Part shown: piece by piece, positions 1 through 6,198 of the stretch
How the letters are laid out: the number at the start of each line of letters is the position of its first letter
Numbering within the stretch: position 1 is the first letter of the stretch
Source of the DNA: CAZGHF01 sp043797305
GTDB lineage: Bacteria > Patescibacteriota > Minisyncoccia > UBA6257 > GWB1-50-10
DNA: 8,223 nt
Assembly (NCBI GenBank): GCA_043797305.1
Contig: JAZDPW010000002.1
Location: 1-8,223, forward strand
Reading direction: 5' to 3'
Made by a program: the position numbers and the translations under genes
The notes under the pieces: generated by a model
Seen by the model: only the letters and a program-made list of their open reading frames with translations
What the model was told of the DNA's origin: nothing
The model's database searches: none

Positions 1-787
1 TACGGTCTTTCCCGGAAAAGAGGTGGCGTTAAAAACCGGAACCACCAACGACTACCGCGATGCCTGGGCGATGGGTTATACTCCCTCCCTTACGGTGGGT
101 GTCTGGGCCGGCAACAACGACAATTCGCCGATGCAAAGAAGGGGGTCGAGTATCCTGGCGGCGGTTCCTATTTGGAGCGAGTTCTTAAACGCCGTCCTGG
201 ATAAATTCCCCTCGGAAACCTTTACAAGACCGGCGGAGGAGGCGCTTCCCTTAAAGCCGATGCTAAACGGCCTTTCAACCTACACCGCGCTCGTAAACGG
301 CGTTTCTTTCCCGCAGGTCCATTCCATCCTTTATTACGTGGACAAAAGCGACCCCTTGGGTCCGAAACCGCAGAATCCCGATGAAGATTCACAGTTCTAT
401 AATTGGGAAACCGCCGTCATTGAGTGGGCTAAAACCAACGTCGCTCATTTTTCCGCCTTTAACCAAGTTCTCCCCTCAAGCGTAAGTTTCGAGGACTACG
501 CCTTGTCTTCAAATTTTCTGTCTATAAACAACGTCACGCCCTTGAACGGCTCGTTTGTCGGCCTTCCTCTAAGGGTCGCCGCGGAGATAAAAGCCGAGAA
601 CGGGTTGGATAGGGTTGAGCTCTACCTTAATAGGCAACTGGCCAACATCGCGAGTGTCGGCGGCAAATCCTACAACTACCAGTATTACCTCCTCGGACCG
701 CTTGAGACTCAGAACTTAATCGAGATAAAAGCGTTCGATGTTTTAGGAAACCAAGGCTCCGTTTCGACAATTATTTTCTACCGATAG
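1..787 (+). CDS. Class A penicillin-binding protein (PBP1A-like), C-terminal part, 5' end outside window
   Basis: This is the last ~261 codons of a peptidoglycan synthase; the reading frame is open from base 2 and the gene begins before the window. The KTGT motif at 32-43, in the context ALKTGTTNDYRDAW, is the third active-site motif of penicillin-binding transpeptidases, which cross-link peptidoglycan outside the membrane. It is followed by the typical strand GYTPSLTVGVWAGNND. The SxxK serine motif and any glycosyltransferase domain would lie upstream and cannot be seen. After the transpeptidase domain, roughly the last 90 residues (from about VTPLNGSFVG) look like a bacterial Ig-like beta domain: a V-x-P-x-N-G-S opening, then VELYLNRQL and a final Y-rich strand. 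Such C-terminal domains are familiar in PBP1-type enzymes. The stop is one base from the end of the convergent dnaN. Assignment as class A rather than class B is from overall resemblance. Confidence 0.88.
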   Translation, partial: TVFPGKEVALKTGTTNDYRDAWAMGYTPSLTVGVWAGNNDNSPMQRRGSSILAAVPIWSEFLNAVLDKFPSETFTRPAEEALPLKPMLNGLSTYTALVNGVSFPQVHSILYYVDKSDPLGPKPQNPDEDSQFYNWETAVIEWAKTNVAHFSAFNQVLPSSVSFEDYALSSNFLSINNVTPLNGSFVGLPLRVAAEIKAENGLDRVELYLNRQLANIASVGGKSYNYQYYLLGPLETQNLIEIKAFDVLGNQGSVSTIIFYR

Positions 788-788
788 T

Positions 789-1901
789 TTAGGACTTAAT
801 CGGCATCGCTATGTAGAGCAAGAGGGGTTCACCGGGATTCCTGAGCGCAACGGCGCGGTCGGGGTCGTTCATGCCGAGAACGACTTCTTCCCCTTTATAA
901 ATTTTCAAACCGTCCATCAGGTAACGCCAGTTAAAACTGATTTTGAATTTACTGCCTTTTAGTTTTATCGGGAGCCGGTAGCGGTTCTCGCCAAGCGAAG
1001 CGTCGCTCGAATAAACCTCCAAGAATTTTCCGTTGTCGCCCACCACCAGAGAAACGTCGTTGGCTCGGCCGGCAAAAACCTTGGCTAGTTTTATGGCGTT
1101 CATCATCTCTTCTCTGCTGAAAGAAATTTCGTTTTTGGTTTCCCGCGGAACTATTGCCTGATAGTCCGGGAATTTGCCGTCAACAAGACGGGATATTACA
1201 TAACTGTTTCCTATTTCAAACAAAATTTGGTTTTGATCGATGAAAATTTCCGCACTTCCTTCCCTCTCGGCATTTAAGATTCTTAAAACTTCTGTTGCGG
1301 TTTTGAGCGGGATTATCACCGCGGTTTCTTTCAGGTTCGAGTGGACCTGGTTTGGGTCGATGGTTATCTCGGCCAGGCGGAAACTATCGGTTGCAACCAG
1401 GGTCAGCTTATTACCGCTTAAGTTTAGAAGCACGCCGCTTATTTCCGGCCTGATGTCCGAAAATTGAGCGGCGACAATGGTATTCGATAAAGCCTCTCTT
1501 AGCGGTTCTACGCCTGTCTTTATTGAGTTTTTCTTGTTTTGGATGTTGGGAATTATCGGAAAATCCTTCGGGTCTTGAATTAAAATTAACGCCTCGTAAT
1601 TGTCGGTAAGAACCATGAGGTTACCGCTTTTCTTTTCAAAAGTAACCCGCTCGGTATTAAGGTTTTTTACTATATTATTAAACACCGAGAACGGAACCGT
1701 AATCGCGCCGGTTTCTATTATTTTCCCTGAAACAATCCTTCTTATCGCCAGCTCGAGATTTGTCGAGGTAATAATTATTTGATTGCCTTCCGTTCCCAAA
1801 AAAACGTTTTTCAGGATCGGCAAGTTGGCGTCGCTGCCGACCGAGCCTTCGACGGCGTTTAATCCTTCTACTAAATTAGTTTTTAATATTATTAATTTCA
1901 T
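789..1901 (-). CDS. dnaN: DNA polymerase III subunit beta (sliding clamp)
   Basis: This gene encodes the ring-shaped processivity clamp that holds DNA polymerase III on DNA. The 370-residue length is normal for the family. Three repeated clamp domains can be followed: about 1-120 (opening MKLIILKTNLVEGLNAVEG, then LPILKNVFL), about 125-245 (with LVATDSFRLAE, a very characteristic clamp segment) and about 250-370, ending LLYIAMPIKS, which matches the usual Y-x-x-M-P-(M/I) C-terminus next to the partner-binding pocket. The ATG at 1901 gives the standard N-terminus; no ribosome-binding site precedes it. It lies 165 bases downstream of dnaA on the same strand, the usual dnaA-dnaN order. The gap contains DnaA-box-like sites and repeats, so dnaN may have its own promoter there, but no convincing one was found. 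Confidence 0.97.
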   Translation of the reverse strand: MKLIILKTNLVEGLNAVEGSVGSDANLPILKNVFLGTEGNQIIITSTNLELAIRRIVSGKIIETGAITVPFSVFNNIVKNLNTERVTFEKKSGNLMVLTDNYEALILIQDPKDFPIIPNIQNKKNSIKTGVEPLREALSNTIVAAQFSDIRPEISGVLLNLSGNKLTLVATDSFRLAEITIDPNQVHSNLKETAVIIPLKTATEVLRILNAEREGSAEIFIDQNQILFEIGNSYVISRLVDGKFPDYQAIVPRETKNEISFSREEMMNAIKLAKVFAGRANDVSLVVGDNGKFLEVYSSDASLGENRYRLPIKLKGSKFKISFNWRYLMDGLKIYKGEEVVLGMNDPDRAVALRNPGEPLLLYIAMPIKS

Positions 1902-1951
1902 ATAGTAGTACGTTGTAGTAGTTCGTGTTGATAAGTGGATAAACCGAAAAT

Positions 1952-1979
1952 TAGTAATTAGTGAGCGGTAATCGGTGAC
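1952..1979 (+). repeat. Degenerate 7-base tandem repeat, about YRGTRAY, four units
   Basis: Four consecutive 7-mers fit one pattern: TAGTAAT (1952-1958), TAGTGAG (1959-1965), CGGTAAT (1966-1972) and CGGTGAC (1973-1979). A decayed fifth unit may follow (TTGGGGT). The same pattern recurs at 2031-2051 on the opposite strand and inside the two signal-peptide coding regions at 7341-7375 and 8029-8063. Confidence 0.6.
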
Positions 1980-2002
1980 TTGGGGTTGTGGAAAGCTTTG
2001 TG

Positions 2003-2057
2003 AAAAAACCCGGTGGCCTGTTAATAAAAAACTACAAATTACTAATTACCGGTTTTT
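2003..2057 (-). terminator. Possible factor-independent terminator after dnaA
   Basis: On the minus strand, just after the dnaA stop, AAAAACCGGT (plus 2057-2048) can pair with ACCGGGTTTTTT (plus 2014-2003), giving about ten pairs with one bulged G and a run of six T at the 3' end. The loop of about 33 bases is unusually long and includes the inverted repeat array, so the structure is plausible but weak. Confidence 0.3.
2031..2051 (-). repeat. Inverted copy of the 7-base repeat, three units
   Basis: Read on the minus strand the units are CGGTAAT (2051-2045), TAGTAAT (2044-2038) and TTGTAGT (2037-2031). The shared 11-mer AATTAGTAATT at 1949-1959 recurs as its exact reverse complement at 2037-2047, so the two arrays form an inverted pair 77 bases apart around the box-like sites. 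Confidence 0.55.
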
Positions 2058-2066
2058 GTGAGATTT

Positions 2067-3446
2067 TTATCCCCCACTCCTAAACACCTTTTCCTTAATG
2101 AGAATAATCTTTTGGTTGAGGTTTGGGTTTTGGTTAATGTCCTTGGATATTTTTTCACAGGCATGAATTGCCGTTGTGTGGTCTCTGTTGCCTAACTTTT
2201 CCCCAATATGAGGGTAAGAAAGTTTCAAAACATCCCGCAAAAGATACATACAAATCTGTCTCGGCTCGACAATTCCGCTCTTCCTGCTCCGGCCGACAAG
2301 GTCGTTCGGTGAGATTTCAAAAAATTCAGCTACCGTTTTGATGATTGAATTGACGGTGATATTTTTGGAAGAAACTTGAGTTGCCTCGCTTATGATTTCG
2401 TCGAGTTTTTTAGAATCAATTTTCTCGCCTTTGTACTGTTCGTAAAAAACGACCTTATTCAAAACCCCCTCAAGCTCTCTTATGTTTCTTTGAACCTTAG
2501 CGGCAATTGCTTCCAGTGTTTTTTCCGGCAAGAGCCAGCCTTGTCCTTGAATCTTGGCCTTCAAAATCGCGAGCCTCATCTCGTAATCCGGATAGCTTAT
2601 GTCAGCCGTCATTCCTCCCTCAAAACGGGACCTTAGTCTTTCTTCGAGGGTGGGGATAGCCGCCGGTGGCCGGTCGGAAGAGATAATTATTTGTTTGTTG
2701 TTTTCGTGAAGAACATTAAAGGTGTAGAAAAATTCCAGTTCTGTTGAAGCCTTCCCGCCGATAAACTGGATGTCGTCGATTATGAGGACGTCGACGTCCC
2801 GATACTTTCTTTTCATATCCTCCATCCTCTTGTTTCTTATTGACCAAACTACGTCATTTATGAACTTCTCCGATGTGACGTAGAGGACATTCGTTCTCTT
2901 TTCGTAAACTCTCTGGATTTCGTTTCCGGCCGCCTGGATGAGATGAGTTTTCCCCAACCCCACGCCGCCGTAGATGAAAAGAGGATTGTATTTTTTTCCG
3001 ACGTCTTTAATTACAGCCTGGATGGCGGCACAAGCCAGTTCGTTTGAAGAACCGACGATAAAAGAATCTAAAGTATAGCGGGGATTCAAGTTGGTTTTCG
3101 GGTCGACTCTGAGTTCCATCAAACTTTGTTGGGGGTCGGCGGCTTGTCTTATAACCCTCGCTCTTTTTTGAATTAACTGTTCTTCGTTTTGGTTTTGACT
3201 TACGACAATATAATCGATGTGCTTAATCGACCCGTCGATGTTTCGGAGAGATCCGAGGATTATTTTGTGATAGCGATTTTTAACCCACTCTTTGGCGAAG
3301 TTGTTGGGGAGCCCCACAAGAGCGGTGCCGTCTTTTTCGTTTTTATTGAGGAGCTGACTTTGTTTCAGCCACGTTAGAAAATTAGGCCTTGAGATTTGAA
3401 GTTCGATTTCGCCGAGGACCGTTTTCCAAATTTCGTTTGAATCCAT
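2067..3446 (-). CDS. dnaA: Chromosomal replication initiator protein DnaA
   Basis: This gene encodes the AAA+ ATPase that binds DnaA boxes and opens the replication origin. All four domains are visible in 459 residues. Domain I is about 1-85 (EIWKTVLGEIE...FLTWLKQ) and is followed by a short linker to about 115. The AAA+ domain is about 120-335, with Walker A GGVGLGKT at 160-167, Walker B LIIDD at 221-225, the arginine-finger stretch LRSRFEGG near 271-278, and sensor II NIRELEG at 321-327. DNA-binding domain IV is about 360-459, with the signature RDHTTAIHA at 421-429 after the helix LSYPHIGEKLGN. The ATG at 3446 gives the standard N-terminus. The gene is divergent from rpmH, which is a classic arrangement. 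Box-like sites lie on both sides, so autoregulation is likely but is an inference. No Shine-Dalgarno sequence precedes the start. Confidence 0.98.
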   Translation of the reverse strand: MDSNEIWKTVLGEIELQISRPNFLTWLKQSQLLNKNEKDGTALVGLPNNFAKEWVKNRYHKIILGSLRNIDGSIKHIDYIVVSQNQNEEQLIQKRARVIRQAADPQQSLMELRVDPKTNLNPRYTLDSFIVGSSNELACAAIQAVIKDVGKKYNPLFIYGGVGLGKTHLIQAAGNEIQRVYEKRTNVLYVTSEKFINDVVWSIRNKRMEDMKRKYRDVDVLIIDDIQFIGGKASTELEFFYTFNVLHENNKQIIISSDRPPAAIPTLEERLRSRFEGGMTADISYPDYEMRLAILKAKIQGQGWLLPEKTLEAIAAKVQRNIRELEGVLNKVVFYEQYKGEKIDSKKLDEIISEATQVSSKNITVNSIIKTVAEFFEISPNDLVGRSRKSGIVEPRQICMYLLRDVLKLSYPHIGEKLGNRDHTTAIHACEKISKDINQNPNLNQKIILIKEKVFRSGG

Positions 3447-3595
3447 ATTCTTAGTAAGCGGTTAACAATCGGTTTCTGCGGTAGTTATAATCATAGATAA
3501 AACAAGACTCTCTGCAACGTTGAATAAAAACCCCAATTGTGTTTTAATTGTGGATAGAGCGGGGATAACAAATTTGGAATAATTTAAACTAATTC
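3447..3595. other. Divergent dnaA/rpmH intergenic region with helically spaced DnaA-box-like sites
   Basis: Three 9-mers related to TGTGNATAA sit exactly 11 bases apart on the plus strand: TGTGTTTTA (3538-3546, 7/9), TGTGGATAG (3549-3557, 8/9) and CGGGGATAA (3560-3568, 7/9). The word AATTGTG is also directly repeated with the same 11-base period (3535-3541 and 3546-3552). Genes on both sides point away from this gap, as expected around an origin or a DnaA-controlled double promoter. Confidence 0.4.
3490..3517 (-). promoter_or_regulatory. Possible dnaA promoter
   Basis: On the minus strand TTGCAG (plus 3517-3512) and TATGAT (plus 3495-3490) are separated by 16 bases, a sigma70-like layout. 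The -10 matches the consensus at five of six positions and the -35 at only three. The dnaA start is about 43 bases beyond the -10. No equally good plus-strand promoter for rpmH was found; AATAAT at 3578-3583 is a lone -10 candidate. Confidence 0.3.
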
Positions 3596-3733
3596 ATGCC
3601 CAAAAGAACCTACCAACCCAAAAAAAAGAAAAGAAAAAGAACCCACGGTTTCCTAAAAAGGGGAAGAACCGCCGGTGGCCGGGCGGTTTTGAAACGCCGC
3701 AGAAGGAGAGGAAGAAAAAAGCTTTCTCCTTAG
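3596..3733 (+). CDS. rpmH: 50S ribosomal protein L34
   Basis: This is a 45-residue, very basic protein of the large ribosomal subunit. It opens MPKRTYQPKKKKRKRTHGFL and ends RRGRKKLSP, following the L34 pattern: K-R-T-(Y/F)-Q-P at the start, H-G-F in the middle, then G-R-A-V-L-(K/A)-R-R-R-x-(K/R)-G-R-K-x-L-(S/T). Length and motifs are normal, so the gene is complete. It is the first gene of the rpmH-rnpA-yidC-jag operon and is divergent from dnaA, an order conserved across bacteria. Its TAG stop is 12 bases before rnpA, in the same reading frame, which fixes the upstream limit of rnpA. No Shine-Dalgarno sequence lies before the ATG. Confidence 0.97.
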   Translation: MPKRTYQPKKKKRKRTHGFLKRGRTAGGRAVLKRRRRRGRKKLSP

Positions 3734-3745
3734 ACTTCCTTTAAA

Positions 3746-3985
3746 ATGGCTTTCTTTGTAATTAAGAGGGCTCCCAAAGAACCGGGGACGCTAAAGGTGG
3801 TTTTGGGCAAGAATATTGCGAAAAAATCCACCACCCGAAACCTCTTAAAAAGACGGATAAGAGCCGTTATTCGGCCGATGGTCGGCAAATCCGAGCCCGG
3901 TTTTGTTGTTATTGCAAGGCCTGGCGCGGCAGATAAGACTTATAAAGAGCTCCGGAAAGAGCTCGAGGAAAAAACAAGAACCTGA
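3746..3985 (+). CDS. rnpA: Ribonuclease P protein component, N-terminally short
   Basis: This gene encodes the protein subunit of RNase P, which helps the catalytic RNA bind pre-tRNA and remove its 5' leader. The conserved basic helix is RNLLKRRIR at 31-39, aligning with the family RNR segment (RNRIKRLIR in Bacillus), preceded by the strand LKVVLGKNIAKKSTT and followed by GFVVIARPG (52-60) and a final helix. At 79 residues it is well below the usual ~110-120. The missing part is the N-terminal helix (family pattern K-x-x-D-F-x-x-V-F), which helps line the cleft for the pre-tRNA leader. An upstream start is impossible without a frameshift, because the rpmH stop is in the same frame four codons earlier. 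In the RNR motif the third residue is Leu, not Arg. It follows rpmH by 12 bases and precedes yidC by 2. Confidence 0.9.
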   Translation: MAFFVIKRAPKEPGTLKVVLGKNIAKKSTTRNLLKRRIRAVIRPMVGKSEPGFVVIARPGAADKTYKELRKELEEKTRT

Positions 3986-3987
3986 CG

Positions 3988-4692
3988 ATGACGGGAATTT
4001 TCAACAACTATATTTACGAACCGATGCTTTCGGTTTTAATTTTCATTCATCAAAACATCGCCTTTGGGGATTTAGGCATCGCGATTATAATTCTCACCCT
4101 CTTTGTGAGAATTGTCCTCTTCCCCATCTTTTGGAAGAGCGCCAAGGACCAGGCGGTTATGGCGCGCCTCCAACCACACATTAAAAAAATTCAACTTGAC
4201 CACAAAGACAACCAGGAAGAACAAGCCAAGCGTATGATGGCCCTCTATCGCGAACATCGCTTGAATCCTCTTTCCGGGTTTCTCCTCCTTCTCCTTCAGC
4301 TGCCGATTTTAATCGCGATCTACCAAATTTTTCTCCACGAAATCACGGTCGATGTTTTCGGCACCTTGTCTTTCTTGGGAATTTTGGACCTTAGTGAAAG
4401 AAGTATTGTTTTGGCGATAGCCGCTGCCGCTTTGCAATATTTTCAAACTAAGCTCAGTCTGCCCAAAAGAAGCAAGAGCAAGGAAGAAGGGTTCCTCGCT
4501 CAAATTGCCGGAGCGGGCCGAATGATGGCCGTAATCGGACCGGTTGTTACCTTTGCCATTCTTATGAATTTTCCTTCCGCTCTTGGTCTTTACTGGACGA
4601 CCTCGGTATTGTTTTCTTTAGGCCAGCAGGTTATCATAAACAGGAAGCTGCCGAAGCTCGAAGACGATGGAGAACACGGTGGAAAAAACTAA
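3988..4692 (+). CDS. yidC: Membrane protein insertase YidC/Oxa1 family
   Basis: This gene encodes an insertase that places proteins into the cytoplasmic membrane, alone or with SecYEG. It is a 234-residue protein with about five membrane segments: about 13-20 extending to 27-46, about 94-116, about 140-152, and two near the C-terminus (about 178-195 and 199-215). Arg41 in LFVRIVLFPIFWKSAKD is the conserved positive residue of the hydrophilic groove. The basic cytoplasmic hairpin LQPHIKKIQLDHKDNQEEQAK, the segment RLNPLSGFLLLLLQLPI, and the late LGLYWTTSVLFSLGQQ are all family hallmarks. There is no large P1 periplasmic domain and no lipoprotein signal, so this is the compact Oxa1-like form. 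It starts 2 bases after rnpA, and its end overlaps the next gene by 26 bases, which suggests coupled translation. No Shine-Dalgarno sequence is near the start. Confidence 0.95.
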   Translation: MTGIFNNYIYEPMLSVLIFIHQNIAFGDLGIAIIILTLFVRIVLFPIFWKSAKDQAVMARLQPHIKKIQLDHKDNQEEQAKRMMALYREHRLNPLSGFLLLLLQLPILIAIYQIFLHEITVDVFGTLSFLGILDLSERSIVLAIAAAALQYFQTKLSLPKRSKSKEEGFLAQIAGAGRMMAVIGPVVTFAILMNFPSALGLYWTTSVLFSLGQQVIINRKLPKLEDDGEHGGKN

Positions 4693-5095
4693 GAATATGC
4701 TTGGATTAATGGGCTTCGAGGGGGCCCGGGTTGATTTTGACGAGGAGCACTCCAAGGTATCCATTTTCATTGATGACGAGGTTATAGAGCCGAGGGTTGC
4801 CACCGCTCTTCCGGCGATCGAGCACGTCTTAAACCTGATGTGCAAAAAAGACAAGGCGCTGGTTGTTGACCTCAATTATTACCGCAAAGAGCGGGAGCGC
4901 TTGATTACCGAACTCGCCCGGGCGGCGGCAAGAAAAGCCACTATTACCAAAGAAGAGGTTGAATTACCGCCGATGAACGCTTATGAACGGCGCCTGGTTC
5001 ATATGGAAATTACCACTCACCCGGAACTCAAAACCGAGAGCGCCGGCATCGGTAAAGAGCGCCACGTAATGATAAAACATCTCTCTCTGTCTTAG
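4667..5095 (+). CDS. Jag/KhpB-like RNA-binding protein (KH-like + R3H)
   Basis: This is a 142-residue cytoplasmic protein of the Jag/KhpB type, which in Firmicutes binds RNA and influences cell division and elongation. The C-terminal R3H domain is clear: LPPMNAYERRLVHMEITTHP (about 100-119) contains R108-x3-H112, followed by TESAGIGKERHVMI. The middle, LVVDLNYYRKERERLITELA, is the standard linking helix of the family. The KH-like part, about 20-65, keeps the strand pattern VSIFIDDE, but the GxxG loop that grips RNA is replaced by IEPRVATAL. The N-terminal Jag_N domain is absent. The ATG at 4667 overlaps yidC by 26 bases; a second ATG at 4697 would remove the overlap and still keep the KH strands, so the start is not certain. 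Position after yidC is the classical place for jag. Its stop overlaps that of the convergent gene in the shared tetramer TTAG. Confidence 0.9.
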   Translation: MENTVEKTKNMLGLMGFEGARVDFDEEHSKVSIFIDDEVIEPRVATALPAIEHVLNLMCKKDKALVVDLNYYRKERERLITELARAAARKATITKEEVELPPMNAYERRLVHMEITTHPELKTESAGIGKERHVMIKHLSLS

Positions 5096-6189
5096 AGAGC
5101 GAGTTCGTAGAGGTTGTTGTCGTACCGGTTTATAAAGTAGAGTTTATCCCCCGAAATGCGGGGATTTTTTGCGTCAATTGCGGAAACACCAGCGGAGTTA
5201 CTGGTAAGGATTTTTTCCACCTCATCATAATTGTCGATTTCTAGGACCAGCAAGTCGTCTATCGAAAAGAATTTTTTGGTCAGATAATCGTCGGGCAGAG
5301 AAACGCCTGCCGGCAAGCTCTGCGGAACGAAGCAGTAGATTTTTGAGGAATCAGCGGCACATTTTCCGGGCAGGGTATCGAATGGTCTCGGAATTTCTAT
5401 CCTAAGATTTTCATCAAGAACCGAGAAACCCGAGTCGGAACCGGAGAAAAACGCCGATTTTTTATCGTCCGACCAGGAGACGTAGAGTCCTTCTTCCGGC
5501 GCGACGAGAGTGCTCAAAGCAAGCGACTTCAAATCGAGCTGCCACAAGGAGGCGGCATAAGAGGCGGACGGCGGTTCGCTTATAATAATTCGGTTCTCGG
5601 GCAGATAAGTCATTTTTACGTCTTTCAGCCGGAAATCCCTAATAATTACTTTATAGGATGGCGGCGTTTTAGTGATATCCGCTTCGGAGAGATTGAGGTC
5701 GTTGCCGCTTTTTACGGTTACAATAAGTTTTTCGTCGCTCCCACCCCAGACCGCTTTCATAATATCGGCCGGCAAGGGTCGCCAGACGCCGTCCACGACA
5801 TCGAATATTCCCCATTGGGGCGTTTGCGGGTCGCCGAAAGCGGCAAGAACCCTTTTCCCGCCCGGGCCGATTTCGATAAAGTTCAGGGCGTCTATTGTTT
5901 GTTCGGAAATTTCCAAATCGGGACCGTTTTTGGCGCCAACCACTTTGCCATCGAGGGTAAGATAAAAAATCTCTTTTGTTGATTTATTTACCCAAAAGTC
6001 AAAGACCGGGTTGTCGGAAATTTTCTTCAGAGCCGATTCTTCCGGCGTGGCGGCTTCCGTTGGTTCTTCCTCCGTTCCCGGTTCGGGGGCTTCTCCAACC
6101 TCATCGTTGCCACCGAAGATAAGATAGATTGCAAGCCCCAAGACGGCGAGAACCAAGATAATTATTAATATTTTAAAGATAAGCTTCAT
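5092..6189 (-). CDS. Membrane-anchored protein with probable beta-propeller-like domain, function unknown
   Basis: This 365-residue protein has one N-terminal membrane segment (about 4-26, after MKLIFK), which reads as an uncleaved signal anchor. An acidic, Pro/Glu/Thr-rich linker follows (about 28-55, NDEVGEAPEPGTEEEPTEA). The remaining ~300 residues appear to be mostly beta strands, with repeated short motifs of the kind seen in WD40/TolB-like propellers: EIFYLTLDGKVVGA, IEIGPGGKRVLAAFGD, WGIFDVVDGVWRPL, AVWGGSDEKLIVTV, LYVSWSDDKKSAFFSG, DKLYFINRYDNNLYEL. Propeller is an inference from this pattern; blades were not counted by alignment. Two cysteines (GKCAADSSKIYCF) may form a disulfide outside the membrane. 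It is the last gene of the minus-strand operon, 9 bases after the pilin-like gene, so it probably works with those secreted proteins at the cell surface. No catalytic motif is recognised. Confidence 0.8.
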   Translation of the reverse strand: MKLIFKILIIILVLAVLGLAIYLIFGGNDEVGEAPEPGTEEEPTEAATPEESALKKISDNPVFDFWVNKSTKEIFYLTLDGKVVGAKNGPDLEISEQTIDALNFIEIGPGGKRVLAAFGDPQTPQWGIFDVVDGVWRPLPADIMKAVWGGSDEKLIVTVKSGNDLNLSEADITKTPPSYKVIIRDFRLKDVKMTYLPENRIIISEPPSASYAASLWQLDLKSLALSTLVAPEEGLYVSWSDDKKSAFFSGSDSGFSVLDENLRIEIPRPFDTLPGKCAADSSKIYCFVPQSLPAGVSLPDDYLTKKFFSIDDLLVLEIDNYDEVEKILTSNSAGVSAIDAKNPRISGDKLYFINRYDNNLYELAL

Positions 6190-6198
6190 TAAGATTAT

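Larger units (their letters stand above)
1902..2066. other. dnaA-dnaN intergenic region, candidate oriC (DnaA-box-like cluster plus AT-rich stretch)
   Basis: Read against the consensus TGTGNATAA, the region holds TGTTGATAA (1926-1934, 8/9), AGTGGATAA (1934-1942, 8/9), TGTGGAAAG (1987-1995, 7/9) and TGTGAAAAA (1999-2007, 8/9), all in the same orientation. An AT-rich run at about 2021-2047 could serve as an unwinding element. The dnaA-dnaN gap is a known oriC site in many bacteria. None of the boxes is a perfect match, and the region also carries repeat arrays (listed separately) that may explain some of the AT-richness, so this is a candidate only. Confidence 0.45.

Noticed and set aside
3447..3490. 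Further degenerate 7-mers (such as TAGTAAG and CGGTAGT) upstream of dnaA.
   Set aside because: Units are not consistently in phase; too decayed to call as an array.
2660..3685. The 14-base word CCGCCGGTGGCCGG occurs in dnaA (about 2660) and in rpmH (about 3670), and part of it near 2010.
   Set aside because: Both main copies lie inside conserved coding sequence and encode different residues in different frames; chance similarity in GC-rich codons is enough.
3596..3985. A longer RnpA nested with rpmH in another frame, as known in Thermus.
   Set aside because: rnpA and rpmH are in the same frame with a stop between them, so an overlapping start would need a frameshift.
3903..4184. Open frame of 93 codons overlapping rnpA and yidC.
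   Set aside because: It is a shadow frame across two well-recognised genes, with a low-complexity, His/Pro-rich translation and no family resemblance.
5083..5099. Small hairpin (CTCTCT with AGAGAG, 5-base loop) at the convergent stops, considered as a bidirectional terminator.
   Set aside because: Only six base pairs, low stability, and no T-run on either strand.
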